Below are positions 53,184 to 61,335 of a stretch of DNA of 64,000 bases, piece by piece. The notes under the pieces are model-generated. The model was given only the letters and a program-made list of their open reading frames with translations. It ran no database searches and was not told where the DNA came from. The DNA is from Sunxiuqinia rutila (GTDB taxonomy: Bacteria > Bacteroidota > Bacteroidia > Bacteroidales > Prolixibacteraceae), in NCBI RefSeq assembly GCF_050589705.1, contig NZ_JBNGOT010000006.1:289496-353495 (forward strand), given 5' to 3'. A program made the position numbers and the translations under genes. How positions within the stretch are numbered: position 1 is the stretch's first letter; the number at the start of each line of letters is the position of its first letter.

Positions 53184-53732
53184 TTAATCATTTGATAATT
53201 GGTAGCGTGCCGAAACAGTTACTTCTACTTCTTCTGCAATATTCTTGATAACCAATCGTGGAATGCGGATGTGATGATCCTTAAGACGAACAGGAAAGGT
53301 GGCGTTTGCTGCCAGAAATTTTCCATCGGTTTGCAGTTGAGCCTCTACGGTATAACTTTTAGTTACATTGTGGATGGTTAGTTGGCCATGTGCGACAACT
53401 GTAGCAATACCTTTCTGCTGCCAATCAACAGGTTGTTGGATGCTTCCTTTAAATTCGGCATAAGGATACTGATCGCTTTCCAGGTACTTCTCATTGAAAT
53501 GTTCTTGCATCAACGGCTTCTCAAACTCAAAGGTTCGGATAGCAACCTTGAAGTAAACCGATTGACTGTCCATGTCAATGGCTGAAACTCCTTGGTGACT
53601 GATTGCATAGATGTTTTCTAAAGGAGCTTCTGAGAAAAAGCTTAAGCTTACCTTGTCTGACAACCATAGCTGTGCCTGGACTGTCAGCGTAACAGAAAGG
53701 ATCAGAATAACTAGAAGCACTGTTTTCATCAC
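53184..53732 (-). CDS. YceI-family periplasmic protein
   Basis: 182 residues, signal peptide ending QAQ. YceI lipocalin-like barrel: VSLSFFSEAPLENIYAIS, IRTFEFEKPLMQEHFNEKYLESDQYPYAEFKG (the family's FxxxKxxMxxHFNxxYLES block) and GQLTIHNVTKSY. YceI proteins bind polyisoprenoids or amphiphiles in the periplasm. It begins 11 bp after the cytochrome gene, so the two are cotranscribed. Confidence 0.9.
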   Translation of the reverse strand: MMKTVLLVILILSVTLTVQAQLWLSDKVSLSFFSEAPLENIYAISHQGVSAIDMDSQSVYFKVAIRTFEFEKPLMQEHFNEKYLESDQYPYAEFKGSIQQPVDWQQKGIATVVAHGQLTIHNVTKSYTVEAQLQTDGKFLAANATFPVRLKDHHIRIPRLVIKNIAEEVEVTVSARYQLSND

Positions 53733-53743
53733 AATTGTTTCAA

Positions 53744-54121
53744 CTATTCATCAAGAGGTGCACAGTTGGCAATCCAAATCGAGAGCGAATCCCTGATCGC
53801 CTGAGGCAGGGGAGCATTGCCCTGAGGCATATCTGCATTGTTTGTAAGCACGCGGGCATTGAAAGAGCTCAGGTATTGGCTAACCCCGTTGTAGGTACTA
53901 AAATCTCCCGGCCCCTGCGAATTCCCTGTATGATGACATTCAATGCAGTATTGAGTCATAATTTCTTTGACGTAGTTTGTGTAGGTGATATCCATTTCCG
54001 GATATTGAGGAACACAGTCCATCGGATCCGGATCCGATGGAACTATTTCCGGTGCTGTATTCTCACAGCTACCGAAAAGAGCGACCAGCCCAACTAAGCC
54101 TATAAGAATTGGGTTCTTCAT
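53744..54121 (-). CDS. Mono-haem cytochrome c lipoprotein
   Basis: 125 residues. Lipoprotein signal (LFGSCEN, C19), then one haem-binding motif CIECHH at about 59-64. A methionine in NADMPQGNAP near 97 is the likely axial ligand. The helix pattern IRDSLSIWIANCAPL closes the domain. A small electron-transfer protein at the outer or inner membrane is expected. Its neighbours (CHRD, YceI and DUF5777) hint at a respiratory or oxidative module. The electron partner is not encoded here. Confidence 0.88.
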   Translation of the reverse strand: MKNPILIGLVGLVALFGSCENTAPEIVPSDPDPMDCVPQYPEMDITYTNYVKEIMTQYCIECHHTGNSQGPGDFSTYNGVSQYLSSFNARVLTNNADMPQGNAPLPQAIRDSLSIWIANCAPLDE

Positions 54122-54161
54122 TTGTCAGAATTATCAGGTTGCATTTACTTGACTTCTATCG

Positions 54162-54671
54162 TTAATACCCACTTCCGCCTCCGGAATTATTTGAGCCAGA
54201 ATTGTCTTTGGTCAATGTAGCCAGAACCTCGCCGGCAGGATAGTCCTGAGTGTGGATCTGAGCGTAAATCTTTCCGGCTGCTAAATCATTGACTTGTTGA
54301 TTTGTCAAGGTTGCAGTACCTGATACGGTCCCCGCTGTTGCGGTTGCAAATCCTGTAATTTCAACAATAACAGGTCCATCGTTGTGGAAATGCATGTTCA
54401 CGGCATTGGATCCTAAACCTGACCAGCTAATGGTGTAAGTTAGTTTTTTCGTGATGGGATCGAGCGTTCCCATTGCGGTTCCCGTTGCTGATGTGGTGAC
54501 GTTGTCAGAGGATTTGACAAAAGTTCCGGCATAAGAAATCTTTTGAGTTGACTCCATATCGGTATTGTCATTGTTGCTATCGCTACAGGCGAAGAGTCCG
54601 CTGATGAGAAAGAGAACGATTAAAACCACTATCGGTGATTTGCGTTTCAATTGGATGTCTGTTGTTTTCAT
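54162..54671 (-). CDS. CHRD-domain lipoprotein
   Basis: 169 residues. Lipobox in LISGLFACSDS, then a CHRD domain (about 45-155): YAGTFVKSSDNVTTSATGTA, LTYTISWSGLGSNAVNMHFHNDGP and GKIYAQIHTQDYPAGEVLATL. The HFH and HTQDYPAGE pieces are hallmarks. CHRD domains occur in chordin and in bacterial secreted proteins; the bacterial role is unknown. The tail is Gly/Asn/Ser-rich (NSGGGSG). It is the first gene of the four-gene minus-strand series, 40 bp before the cytochrome. Confidence 0.9.
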   Translation of the reverse strand: MKTTDIQLKRKSPIVVLIVLFLISGLFACSDSNNDNTDMESTQKISYAGTFVKSSDNVTTSATGTAMGTLDPITKKLTYTISWSGLGSNAVNMHFHNDGPVIVEITGFATATAGTVSGTATLTNQQVNDLAAGKIYAQIHTQDYPAGEVLATLTKDNSGSNNSGGGSGY

Positions 54672-55174
54672 GATTCGATGTTTAATGCGTTAATACTGAA
54701 TTGTTAATTCGATCGAAAAGGTTTTGCGCGCAAATTTTCGAATCGCTTCTACTTAAGGGTACGATTGCAAAACAGAATCTGCTGCCTGATAAAATACTTT
54801 TTTATCCTTTTTTAGGAATGCGGGTTGGAAAGTACTTCTATTGCTTTTATTATTTTTGAATGGTGTAGGTTGCTGCATCTGCAGATGTGTGTTGGGGTGA
54901 AGCGCAGAGCTTCCTTGATGGGAGGTCTGGAAGAGGAGCAGATTTCAGCCTTTGTAATCCGTTGGTCGAAAAAAGTTTGATTTGTAATCTTTTTGCAACA
55001 ATTTGCAAGTATTAGGCTGTCAGGGGTATAGGTGTGTTTCTTGAGAGGTGTTACCAATCCTTAATGACGAATTTAATCGAATTGTAATATTTCATTAATG
55101 GACCTGTAATGATTTAGGTCTTCATTTGTCAGTGAATTCTGTTAAAGGAATTTGAAAAATTCAATCTTAAGTAT
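54672..55174. other. Divergent intergenic region upstream of the Pho locus
   Basis: 503 bp, AT-rich, without a credible gene. Two TGTAAT hexamers lie at 55083-55088 and 55105-55110, 22 bp apart. This is the spacing expected for direct-repeat binding by a PhoB-type regulator, but the match is suggestive only. No exact TAnnTTTG box is seen before the porin gene at 55175. Confidence 0.4.
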
Positions 55175-56158
55175 ATGAAACGTATTGGCGTATTACTAAT
55201 GGTCATGTTGAGCATGATCGCCTTGGGCCAGGCCCAAACAACCAATGAATTTAAACCAAGTGGAAAACCAGTTATGCGGATTTACAGTAATTATCACAGT
55301 ACATTTTCGGATGGTGAATCTGCTTCCACCTTTGAACTGACCCGGGTTTACCTGGGCTACCAACACCAGTTTAGCAAGGAATTGTCTGGCGCAATCGTTC
55401 TGGATGTTGCCGATCCTGGTGTTGGCGGACTGGAAATGACCGCTTTCGTGAAGAACGCTTACCTGAAATACCACACCGGAAACCTCACGGCAAATTTCGG
55501 GATGATTGCAACAACCCAGTTTAAAGTACAGGAAAATGCCTGGGGCTACCGGTATTTGTACAAATCGCTTCAGGATGAGCACAAATACAACGCCAGCGCG
55601 GACCTGGGAGTTAGCTTGGCTTACCAATTTTCGGATGTCTTGAGTGCCGACGTGATTGTGGCCAACGGTGAAGGCTACAAGAAAGTACAGGCCGACAGCA
55701 CCTTCCGTACAGGCTTTGGGGTGACACTTACCCCGACTAAAAAGCTGACCGGACGGGTTTACTACGATTTTATTTCCAAAGAAAATACCCAGTCGTCGCT
55801 GGCCACCTTTATTGGTTACGCCGCCGACAAGTTTTCAGTCAATGCCGAATACAACCACCAGTTTAATGCCGGTTTTAAAGATGGCCAGGATTTAAATGGT
55901 GTTTCGTTCTACGGAACCTGGAAAGCCGCCTCTAAAATTAAGGTGTTTGCCCGCTATGATCAGCTTTATTCCAACACCGTGGATGGAGCCGCCAACGACT
56001 GGAACCTGGGCAAGGATGGTCAGCTGGTCCTGGCAGGTTTGGAGTTTGCTCCGGTTAAGGGAGTAAAACTGTCGCCTAACTTCCAGGGATGGAGCCCGGC
56101 GGACAGCAACAAAGATTTTAGTGCATCAGTCTTTTTGAATTGTGAGATCAAATTCTAA
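55175..56158 (+). CDS. Outer membrane porin of the phosphate locus
   Basis: 327 residues with signal peptide (MKRIGVLLMVMLSMIALGQAQ). The mature protein alternates strands and turns (RVYLGYQHQFSKELSGAIVLDV, NFGMIATTQFKVQENAWGYRY) and ends with an aromatic residue (NCEIKF), as expected for a 14- to 16-strand barrel. Gene order directly before pstS, 19 bp away, suggests that it admits phosphate, like phosphate-selective porins elsewhere. Selectivity is inferred from context, not sequence. Confidence 0.8.
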   Translation: MKRIGVLLMVMLSMIALGQAQTTNEFKPSGKPVMRIYSNYHSTFSDGESASTFELTRVYLGYQHQFSKELSGAIVLDVADPGVGGLEMTAFVKNAYLKYHTGNLTANFGMIATTQFKVQENAWGYRYLYKSLQDEHKYNASADLGVSLAYQFSDVLSADVIVANGEGYKKVQADSTFRTGFGVTLTPTKKLTGRVYYDFISKENTQSSLATFIGYAADKFSVNAEYNHQFNAGFKDGQDLNGVSFYGTWKAASKIKVFARYDQLYSNTVDGAANDWNLGKDGQLVLAGLEFAPVKGVKLSPNFQGWSPADSNKDFSASVFLNCEIKF

Positions 56159-56177
56159 TCTATAATTGATTTTAGTC

Positions 56178-57242
56178 ATGAAAGTAATTGTATCCTTTGT
56201 TTTGGCGCTTGTTCTGTTTAGTGCATGCCAAAATTCAAGTAAGAAAACCAATGATTCAGGTAACGAAAGCGTTAGTCTGACTGCCGCTGGAGCAACCTTC
56301 CCACTACCATACTACAACCTGGTATTTAAAAACTACACCAAAGCAACCGATGTGCTGGTCACTTACGGAGGTATTGGTTCAGGCGGAGGTATCCGTAGTT
56401 TGAAAGATAAAGTGGTGGATTTTGGAGCCACTGACGCCTACCTGGAAGATGGTAAATTAGGCGAAATGCCGGGTGAAGTAGTCCACATTCCAACCTGTAT
56501 TGGAGCTGTAGTAATTGCTTATAACCTGCCCGGAGTGGACGAGCTGAAGCTTTCAGATCAACTGCTGGAGAAAATCTTCATGGGTGAGATTACCAACTGG
56601 AACGATCCGGCCTTAAAAGCCAACAACCCGGATGTAAACTTTCCAAACCTGGAAATCACCTTTGTTCACCGTTCAGACGGTAGTGGTACAACCCATATTT
56701 TTAGCGACTACATGAGCAAAGTGAGCCAGAAATGGGCCGATGCTGTAGGAACCGGAAAATCGTTGAAATGGCCGGTTGGTATGGGTGCTAAAGGAAATCC
56801 TGGCGTTGCCGGTACCATTAGCCAAACCGAAGGGTCGATTGGTTATATCGGTTCTGAGTTTGCCTTTGCCCAGAAAATACAAACAGCCAAAGTGCAGAAC
56901 AGCAGTGGCGCCTACATTTTGCCAAGCATTGAAAGCATCAGTGCAGCAGCACAGGGCGAAATTCCGGCTGACACCCGGGTGATGTTGACCAACTCATCCG
57001 ATCCGGCTTCGTACCCCATCAGCGGATTTACCTGGATTATTCTGTATAAAGACCAGTCGTATGATGGCCGCTCCAAAGCACAGGCCCAGGCTACGGTTGA
57101 ATTCCTGGATTGGCTGGTAGGCGAAGAAGCGCAGGGACAGGCCGCCCGGGTTAACTATGCGCCGCTTCCGCAGGCAGCTGTGCAGAAAGCCAAAGCGATC
57201 CTTCGCGGGGTTACTTATGGCGGTGAAACACTTTTAAAATAG
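56178..57242 (+). CDS. pstS: Phosphate ABC transporter substrate-binding lipoprotein
   Basis: 354 residues from ATG 56178. Lipobox LFSACQN (C15). The binding-protein fold shows LTAAGATFPLPYYNLVF, GGIGSGGGIRSL and HRSDGSGTTHIFSDYM. S and R/D/T residues of these loops coordinate phosphate in the family. It binds inorganic phosphate in the periplasm and presents it to PstCA. A 10-bp hairpin follows the gene (57257-57284). Confidence 0.97.
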   Translation: MKVIVSFVLALVLFSACQNSSKKTNDSGNESVSLTAAGATFPLPYYNLVFKNYTKATDVLVTYGGIGSGGGIRSLKDKVVDFGATDAYLEDGKLGEMPGEVVHIPTCIGAVVIAYNLPGVDELKLSDQLLEKIFMGEITNWNDPALKANNPDVNFPNLEITFVHRSDGSGTTHIFSDYMSKVSQKWADAVGTGKSLKWPVGMGAKGNPGVAGTISQTEGSIGYIGSEFAFAQKIQTAKVQNSSGAYILPSIESISAAAQGEIPADTRVMLTNSSDPASYPISGFTWIILYKDQSYDGRSKAQAQATVEFLDWLVGEEAQGQAARVNYAPLPQAAVQKAKAILRGVTYGGETLLK

Positions 57243-57256
57243 TTAAATGGTTTAGT

Positions 57257-57284
57257 CATCGGATGACCCTGAAATCATCCGATG
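57257..57284 (+). other. Hairpin between pstS and pstC
   Basis: CATCGGATGA pairs perfectly with TCATCCGATG around CCCTGAAA, without a T-run. Such intercistronic hairpins after binding-protein genes often stabilise the upstream message, giving more PstS than PstC. Confidence 0.6.
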
Positions 57285-57308
57285 ATTAATGGAGTAAACT
57301 CTTAGTCG

Positions 57309-58160
57309 ATGAACAGTGATAAAATCACCAAAGCCGTTTTATTCTCCGTATCCATTCTCATTCTGATGCTGGCGGCAGGTATGGTTTACTCCTTGGTTGG
57401 TGGTGCTGTACCGGCATTCAAAGCCTTTGGCTGGCAGTTTATATTTTCCGGTGAGTGGAACCCTACGGAAGGACGGGAAGAATATGGTGCCTTACCTTTC
57501 ATTGTTGGAACCCTGATGACCTCTTTTGCAGCCTTGTTGCTGTGTTTACCCTTGTCTTTTTCCACCTCTCTTTTTCTGGGTGAATACTTTCGGGGAACAC
57601 GTGTGGCGCGCATCTTAGGTATTCTCGTGGATTTATTGGCGGGAATTCCTTCAATCGTATACGGATTGTGGGGCTTCTATGTGTTGCGGCCAGCTTTGAT
57701 TGAGCTGGGTTTTGGCGGACGAGGATTCGGAATTTTTACGGCCAGCCTGATTCTGGCCATTATGATTATTCCCTATGCCACTTCGCTCAGTAATGAAATC
57801 ATCAGCATGGTACCCAACGATTTGAAGGAAGCAGCCTATTCGCTGGGGGCCACCCGGCTCGAAGTCATCTCTACGGTGACGATTCCGAATGCCCGGTCGG
57901 GGATTGTTGCCGGCTACATTCTGGCATTTGGGCGGGCACTGGGAGAAACCATGGCCGTTACCATGCTTATTGGAAACACCAATGTGGTTCCGTCCAGCTT
58001 TTTTGACACCGGAAACACCATGGCCAGTGTGATTGCCAACCAGTTTGGCGAAGCCGACGGGCTGAAGTTGAGTTCGTTGATTGCCATTGGTCTGCTCTTG
58101 TTTTTGATCACCGGTATCATCAATGCTGTGGGTAAGTTGATAATTAAAAAGATGAACTAA
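57309..58160 (+). CDS. pstC: Phosphate ABC transporter permease PstC
   Basis: 283 residues with six hydrophobic segments. The PstC type is shown by the periplasmic loop FSGEWNPTEGREEYGALPFIVGTL and the EAA-like loop EAAYSLGATRLEVISTVTIPNARSGI. With PstA it forms the membrane channel. It lies 67 bp after pstS and 7 bp before pstA. Confidence 0.96.
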   Translation: MNSDKITKAVLFSVSILILMLAAGMVYSLVGGAVPAFKAFGWQFIFSGEWNPTEGREEYGALPFIVGTLMTSFAALLLCLPLSFSTSLFLGEYFRGTRVARILGILVDLLAGIPSIVYGLWGFYVLRPALIELGFGGRGFGIFTASLILAIMIIPYATSLSNEIISMVPNDLKEAAYSLGATRLEVISTVTIPNARSGIVAGYILAFGRALGETMAVTMLIGNTNVVPSSFFDTGNTMASVIANQFGEADGLKLSSLIAIGLLLFLITGIINAVGKLIIKKMN

Positions 58161-58167
58161 TTGGGAA

Positions 58168-59055
58168 ATGGAATCAATTCAGGCACTTAAAAATCAGGAT
58201 CACTCGTCGGGTCGTTTGTTAAAAGACAAGCTGGTACTTATCGGTGTGGTCATTTTATCGCTGGTCACCATTTCGCCCATCATGCTGATCATCTTCAAGC
58301 TGGTGATGGAAGGTTACCGACAGATCAGTCTTGATTTTCTGATTCAGAATACGCCGGACACCTTTGAAGCGATGACCGCAGTTGCCAACGGCGAGAAGAT
58401 TCCGGGGGGGATAGCCAACGGAATTGTCGGTACGCTGGTGATGGTGGTGCTGGCAGCTGTTATTGCCATCCCTGTTGGGGTGTTAACCGGCATTTACCTG
58501 TATGAAAACCAGGGAAAGATGATGGCGAACCTGACACGTAATATTTCGGACATCTTACAGGGCGTTCCCTCGATTGTATTGGGCTTAATCTCGTATTTGT
58601 GGGTGGTGAAGCACGTTACCAGCGGCTATTCGGCCCTGGCAGGTAGCGTATCGCTGGCCATTATGATGCTGCCCATGATTGTACGATCAACCGAGGAAAC
58701 GCTGAAAATGATTCCGCAAACGCTGAAAGAAGCCGCACTGGCCTTGGGCGTTCCGTATCATAAAGTCATTTTAAGGGTGTTGGTGCCTACCGGATTCAGT
58801 GGTTTACTAACCGGTATTTTGCTGGGTATTTCGCGTATTTTGGGTGAAACAGCACCGCTCTTGTTAACGGCCTTAGGCAGTTCGCGCATCAACCTGGACA
58901 TCTCTGAGCCAACCAGCGCCATTCCGCTGCTAATCTGGGAGTTTTATAACGACCCCAACATGATTGACCTGATTTGGAGCTCATCCCTGCTTTTAATGGC
59001 GATTGTCTTAATTTTAAACATCGTTTCGAAACAACTGGCAGGCAAAAGAAATTAG
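58168..59055 (+). CDS. pstA: Phosphate ABC transporter permease PstA
   Basis: 295 residues; the first 25 are polar, then about six membrane segments. The characteristic GGIANGIVGTLVMVVLAAVI and the coupling loop KEAALALGVPYHKVILRVLVP identify PstA. It pairs with PstC and couples to PstB. It lies 7 bp after pstC and 3 bp before pstB. Confidence 0.96.
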   Translation: MESIQALKNQDHSSGRLLKDKLVLIGVVILSLVTISPIMLIIFKLVMEGYRQISLDFLIQNTPDTFEAMTAVANGEKIPGGIANGIVGTLVMVVLAAVIAIPVGVLTGIYLYENQGKMMANLTRNISDILQGVPSIVLGLISYLWVVKHVTSGYSALAGSVSLAIMMLPMIVRSTEETLKMIPQTLKEAALALGVPYHKVILRVLVPTGFSGLLTGILLGISRILGETAPLLLTALGSSRINLDISEPTSAIPLLIWEFYNDPNMIDLIWSSSLLLMAIVLILNIVSKQLAGKRN

Positions 59056-59058
59056 AAC

Positions 59059-59838
59059 ATGACAAACACAATAGCTGAAGTAAAAAAACCGATCCTGTCG
59101 ATCAACGACTTGTCGATTGCCTATGATAAAAACTATGCAGTCAAAAACGTATCGGTTGAAATCAAAAAGAACACGGTCACTGCCATTATGGGGCCTTCGG
59201 GGTGCGGTAAAAGTACCTTGCTGCGTGCCCTGAACCGGATGCACGAGCTGTATGAAAACATCAGCACAGAGGGCGAAGTATTGCTGAATGACAGTAACAT
59301 TTACGACATGTCACCCATCAAGTTGAGGCGGCATATGGGCATGGTGTTTCAGCGGCCCAACCCCTTCCCAACCATGAGCATTTACGACAACGTAATTGCC
59401 GGTTACAAGCTGAATGGCATTCGAACCAAAAAGAAGGAGCGCGATGAAATTGTTGAACGTTCCTTACGCGATGTGGCCCTTTGGGATGAGGTGAAAGATT
59501 CGCTTTACAAGAAAGGAACCTTCCTTTCGGGCGGGCAGCAGCAACGCTTGTGCATTGCGCGGGCACTGGCTTTTAGTCCGGAAGTGATTTTGATGGACGA
59601 ACCCACTTCGGCCCTCGACCCGATTGCCACTTCCAAAGTGGAGGATTTGCTGGTCAAACTGAAAGAAAACTATACCATTGTGCTGGTGACACACAACATG
59701 TCGCAGGCGGCACGAATCTCTGACTATTCATTATTTATGTATCTTGGTGAGTTGGTTGAATACGGGAAAACCAAAAACATGTTTACCAATCCAATCGACC
59801 CCAGAACCGAAGAATACCTGACCGGAAAATTTGGTTAA
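59059..59838 (+). CDS. pstB: Phosphate ABC transporter ATP-binding protein
   Basis: 259 residues. Walker A (GPSGCGKST), Q-loop (GMVFQRPNPFP), signature (LSGGQQQRLCIARAL), Walker B (VILMDEPTSALDP) and H-loop (VTHNM) are intact. The RPNPFPTMSIYDNV stretch is specific to PstB. It powers phosphate uptake. Confidence 0.98.
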   Translation: MTNTIAEVKKPILSINDLSIAYDKNYAVKNVSVEIKKNTVTAIMGPSGCGKSTLLRALNRMHELYENISTEGEVLLNDSNIYDMSPIKLRRHMGMVFQRPNPFPTMSIYDNVIAGYKLNGIRTKKKERDEIVERSLRDVALWDEVKDSLYKKGTFLSGGQQQRLCIARALAFSPEVILMDEPTSALDPIATSKVEDLLVKLKENYTIVLVTHNMSQAARISDYSLFMYLGELVEYGKTKNMFTNPIDPRTEEYLTGKFG

Positions 59839-59861
59839 CAGTCATTTAATAAATTCAAATC

Positions 59862-60548
59862 ATGACCATAAAAAAAGACGACGCGATCAATCACATCCAG
59901 GAAGATTTTGAAGCCATGGCCAACCTGGTGCTGGAACAGCTGGATTTGCTGGAACAGATTATTATTTCGGGAGAAATAGAGGTGCCGGAAGAGCTGCTGA
60001 AAAAGATTACCCGGAATGAAAAGGACATTGATAAACGGGAAGTCAAACTGAGCGAAAAAATTGTGAATGCCATTGTGTTGTATAAGCCGGTAGCTTCTGA
60101 TTTACGCTGGATTATGGCTTGTTACCGGATCATTCTGAGTCTGGAGCGGATTGGCGATATTGTGCTGAATGTCACCAATTTCATTGATAAGATTAAAACA
60201 CCGGAAATTTACGAACGTTTGCTGGAAGTTTTGTCAACCATGACCATTCAGAGCATTAAAATGGTTCGGAAATCCTTGCTGTCCTATTTGAATGACGACC
60301 GGGAATTTGCGGTTTGGACCATTAAGAATGATGTGGTTTTTGAAGAAATCAACCATAAGTTGCTGAAAAAGATTCTGGCTAAAACCGAAACGGCAGAAAG
60401 CAACAAGCACCTGCTGATGAGCATTGTGACCATTAAAGAAATGATGTCGAACATTGAACGGATTGCTGATCACGCTACCAACATTGCCGAGGCAGCCATT
60501 TATTCCATCGAAGGAAAAGATATCCGTCATCATAAATTGGAGAAATAG
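59862..60548 (+). CDS. phoU: Phosphate signalling protein PhoU
   Basis: 228 residues, all helical, with the two PhoU three-helix bundles. EKDIDKREVKLSEKIVNAIVLYKPVASDLRWIMACYRIILSLERIGDI (about 45-95) and NIERIADHATNIAEAAIY (about 196-212) carry the acidic metal-binding E/D motifs. PhoU links the Pst transporter to the kinase and represses Pho signalling when phosphate is plentiful. It lies 23 bp after pstB and 4 bp before the response regulator gene. Confidence 0.96.
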   Translation: MTIKKDDAINHIQEDFEAMANLVLEQLDLLEQIIISGEIEVPEELLKKITRNEKDIDKREVKLSEKIVNAIVLYKPVASDLRWIMACYRIILSLERIGDIVLNVTNFIDKIKTPEIYERLLEVLSTMTIQSIKMVRKSLLSYLNDDREFAVWTIKNDVVFEEINHKLLKKILAKTETAESNKHLLMSIVTIKEMMSNIERIADHATNIAEAAIYSIEGKDIRHHKLEK

Positions 60549-60552
60549 CCCC

Positions 60553-61233
60553 ATGAATACTACCCCTAAAATATTGGTTGTTGATGACGAAAAGGACCTG
60601 CGCGAAATTCTTCAGTTCAATTTATCCAGTGAAGGTTTTGAAATTGACGTGGCTGCATCGGCTGAAGAAGCGTTAGCGCTGCCGCTGGAAAATTACCACC
60701 TGATTTTGCTGGATGTGATGATGGGCGGCATGTCGGGCTATAAAATGGCGGATTTGCTTCGGAAAGAGAAAGCCTTGGACATTCCCATCATTTTTCTGAC
60801 GGCCAAGGGCTCGGAAAACGATTTGCTGACAGGGTTCAACGTGGGAGGCGACGACTACATTGTCAAGCCATTCTCCATCAAGGAAGTGGTGGTGCGGATT
60901 AAGGCCATTCTGAAGCGCGGAAAAATGACCGCACAGGCTTCCTCCGTGCTCGAATACCAAGGGCTGCAGCTGGATATTAGCCGAAAAATGACCTCGCTGG
61001 ATGGAGAACCGATAAAACTGACCCGCAAGGAATTTGAGATTCTGGCGATGTTGATGAAAAACCGGGGCAAGTTTATCTCGCGACAGGAAATCCTGGACCG
61101 GATTTGGAGTGATGATGTAATTGTTACCGAGCGCAATGTGGATGTGAATATTGCCCGCTTGCGGAAAAAAATAAAAGACTATGGCACCGTGATTAAAGGG
61201 CGTTCGGGCTATGGCTATTGCTTTGATTCTTAA
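60553..61233 (+). CDS. phoP: Phosphate response regulator (PhoB/PhoP type)
   Basis: 226 residues from ATG 60553, 4 bp after phoU; the open frame back to 60454 overlaps phoU. The receiver has D54 in LILLDVMMGG, a DDE acidic cluster (VVDDEKD), T in FLTAKG and K in YIVKPF. The OmpR-type winged helix has LTRKEFEILAML and RNVDVNIARLRKKI. It should activate this locus under phosphate limitation. It is paralogous to the regulator at 311-1012. Confidence 0.93.
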   Translation: MNTTPKILVVDDEKDLREILQFNLSSEGFEIDVAASAEEALALPLENYHLILLDVMMGGMSGYKMADLLRKEKALDIPIIFLTAKGSENDLLTGFNVGGDDYIVKPFSIKEVVVRIKAILKRGKMTAQASSVLEYQGLQLDISRKMTSLDGEPIKLTRKEFEILAMLMKNRGKFISRQEILDRIWSDDVIVTERNVDVNIARLRKKIKDYGTVIKGRSGYGYCFDS

Positions 61234-61335
61234 ATAAAGCGAGAACCTTCACCCGAGGGATGGAAACGGCCATTAGGCCGCACACCTCATGAGTGGGTTC
61301 ATGAATCATTACTAAAACTTTTAAAAACAGATACT
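61234..61335 (+). other. 102-bp spacer between phoP and phoR
   Basis: Contains a CGGCC-ATTA-GGCCG hairpin (61267-61280) and no T-run, so read-through into phoR is likely. No promoter box is seen. Confidence 0.4.
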
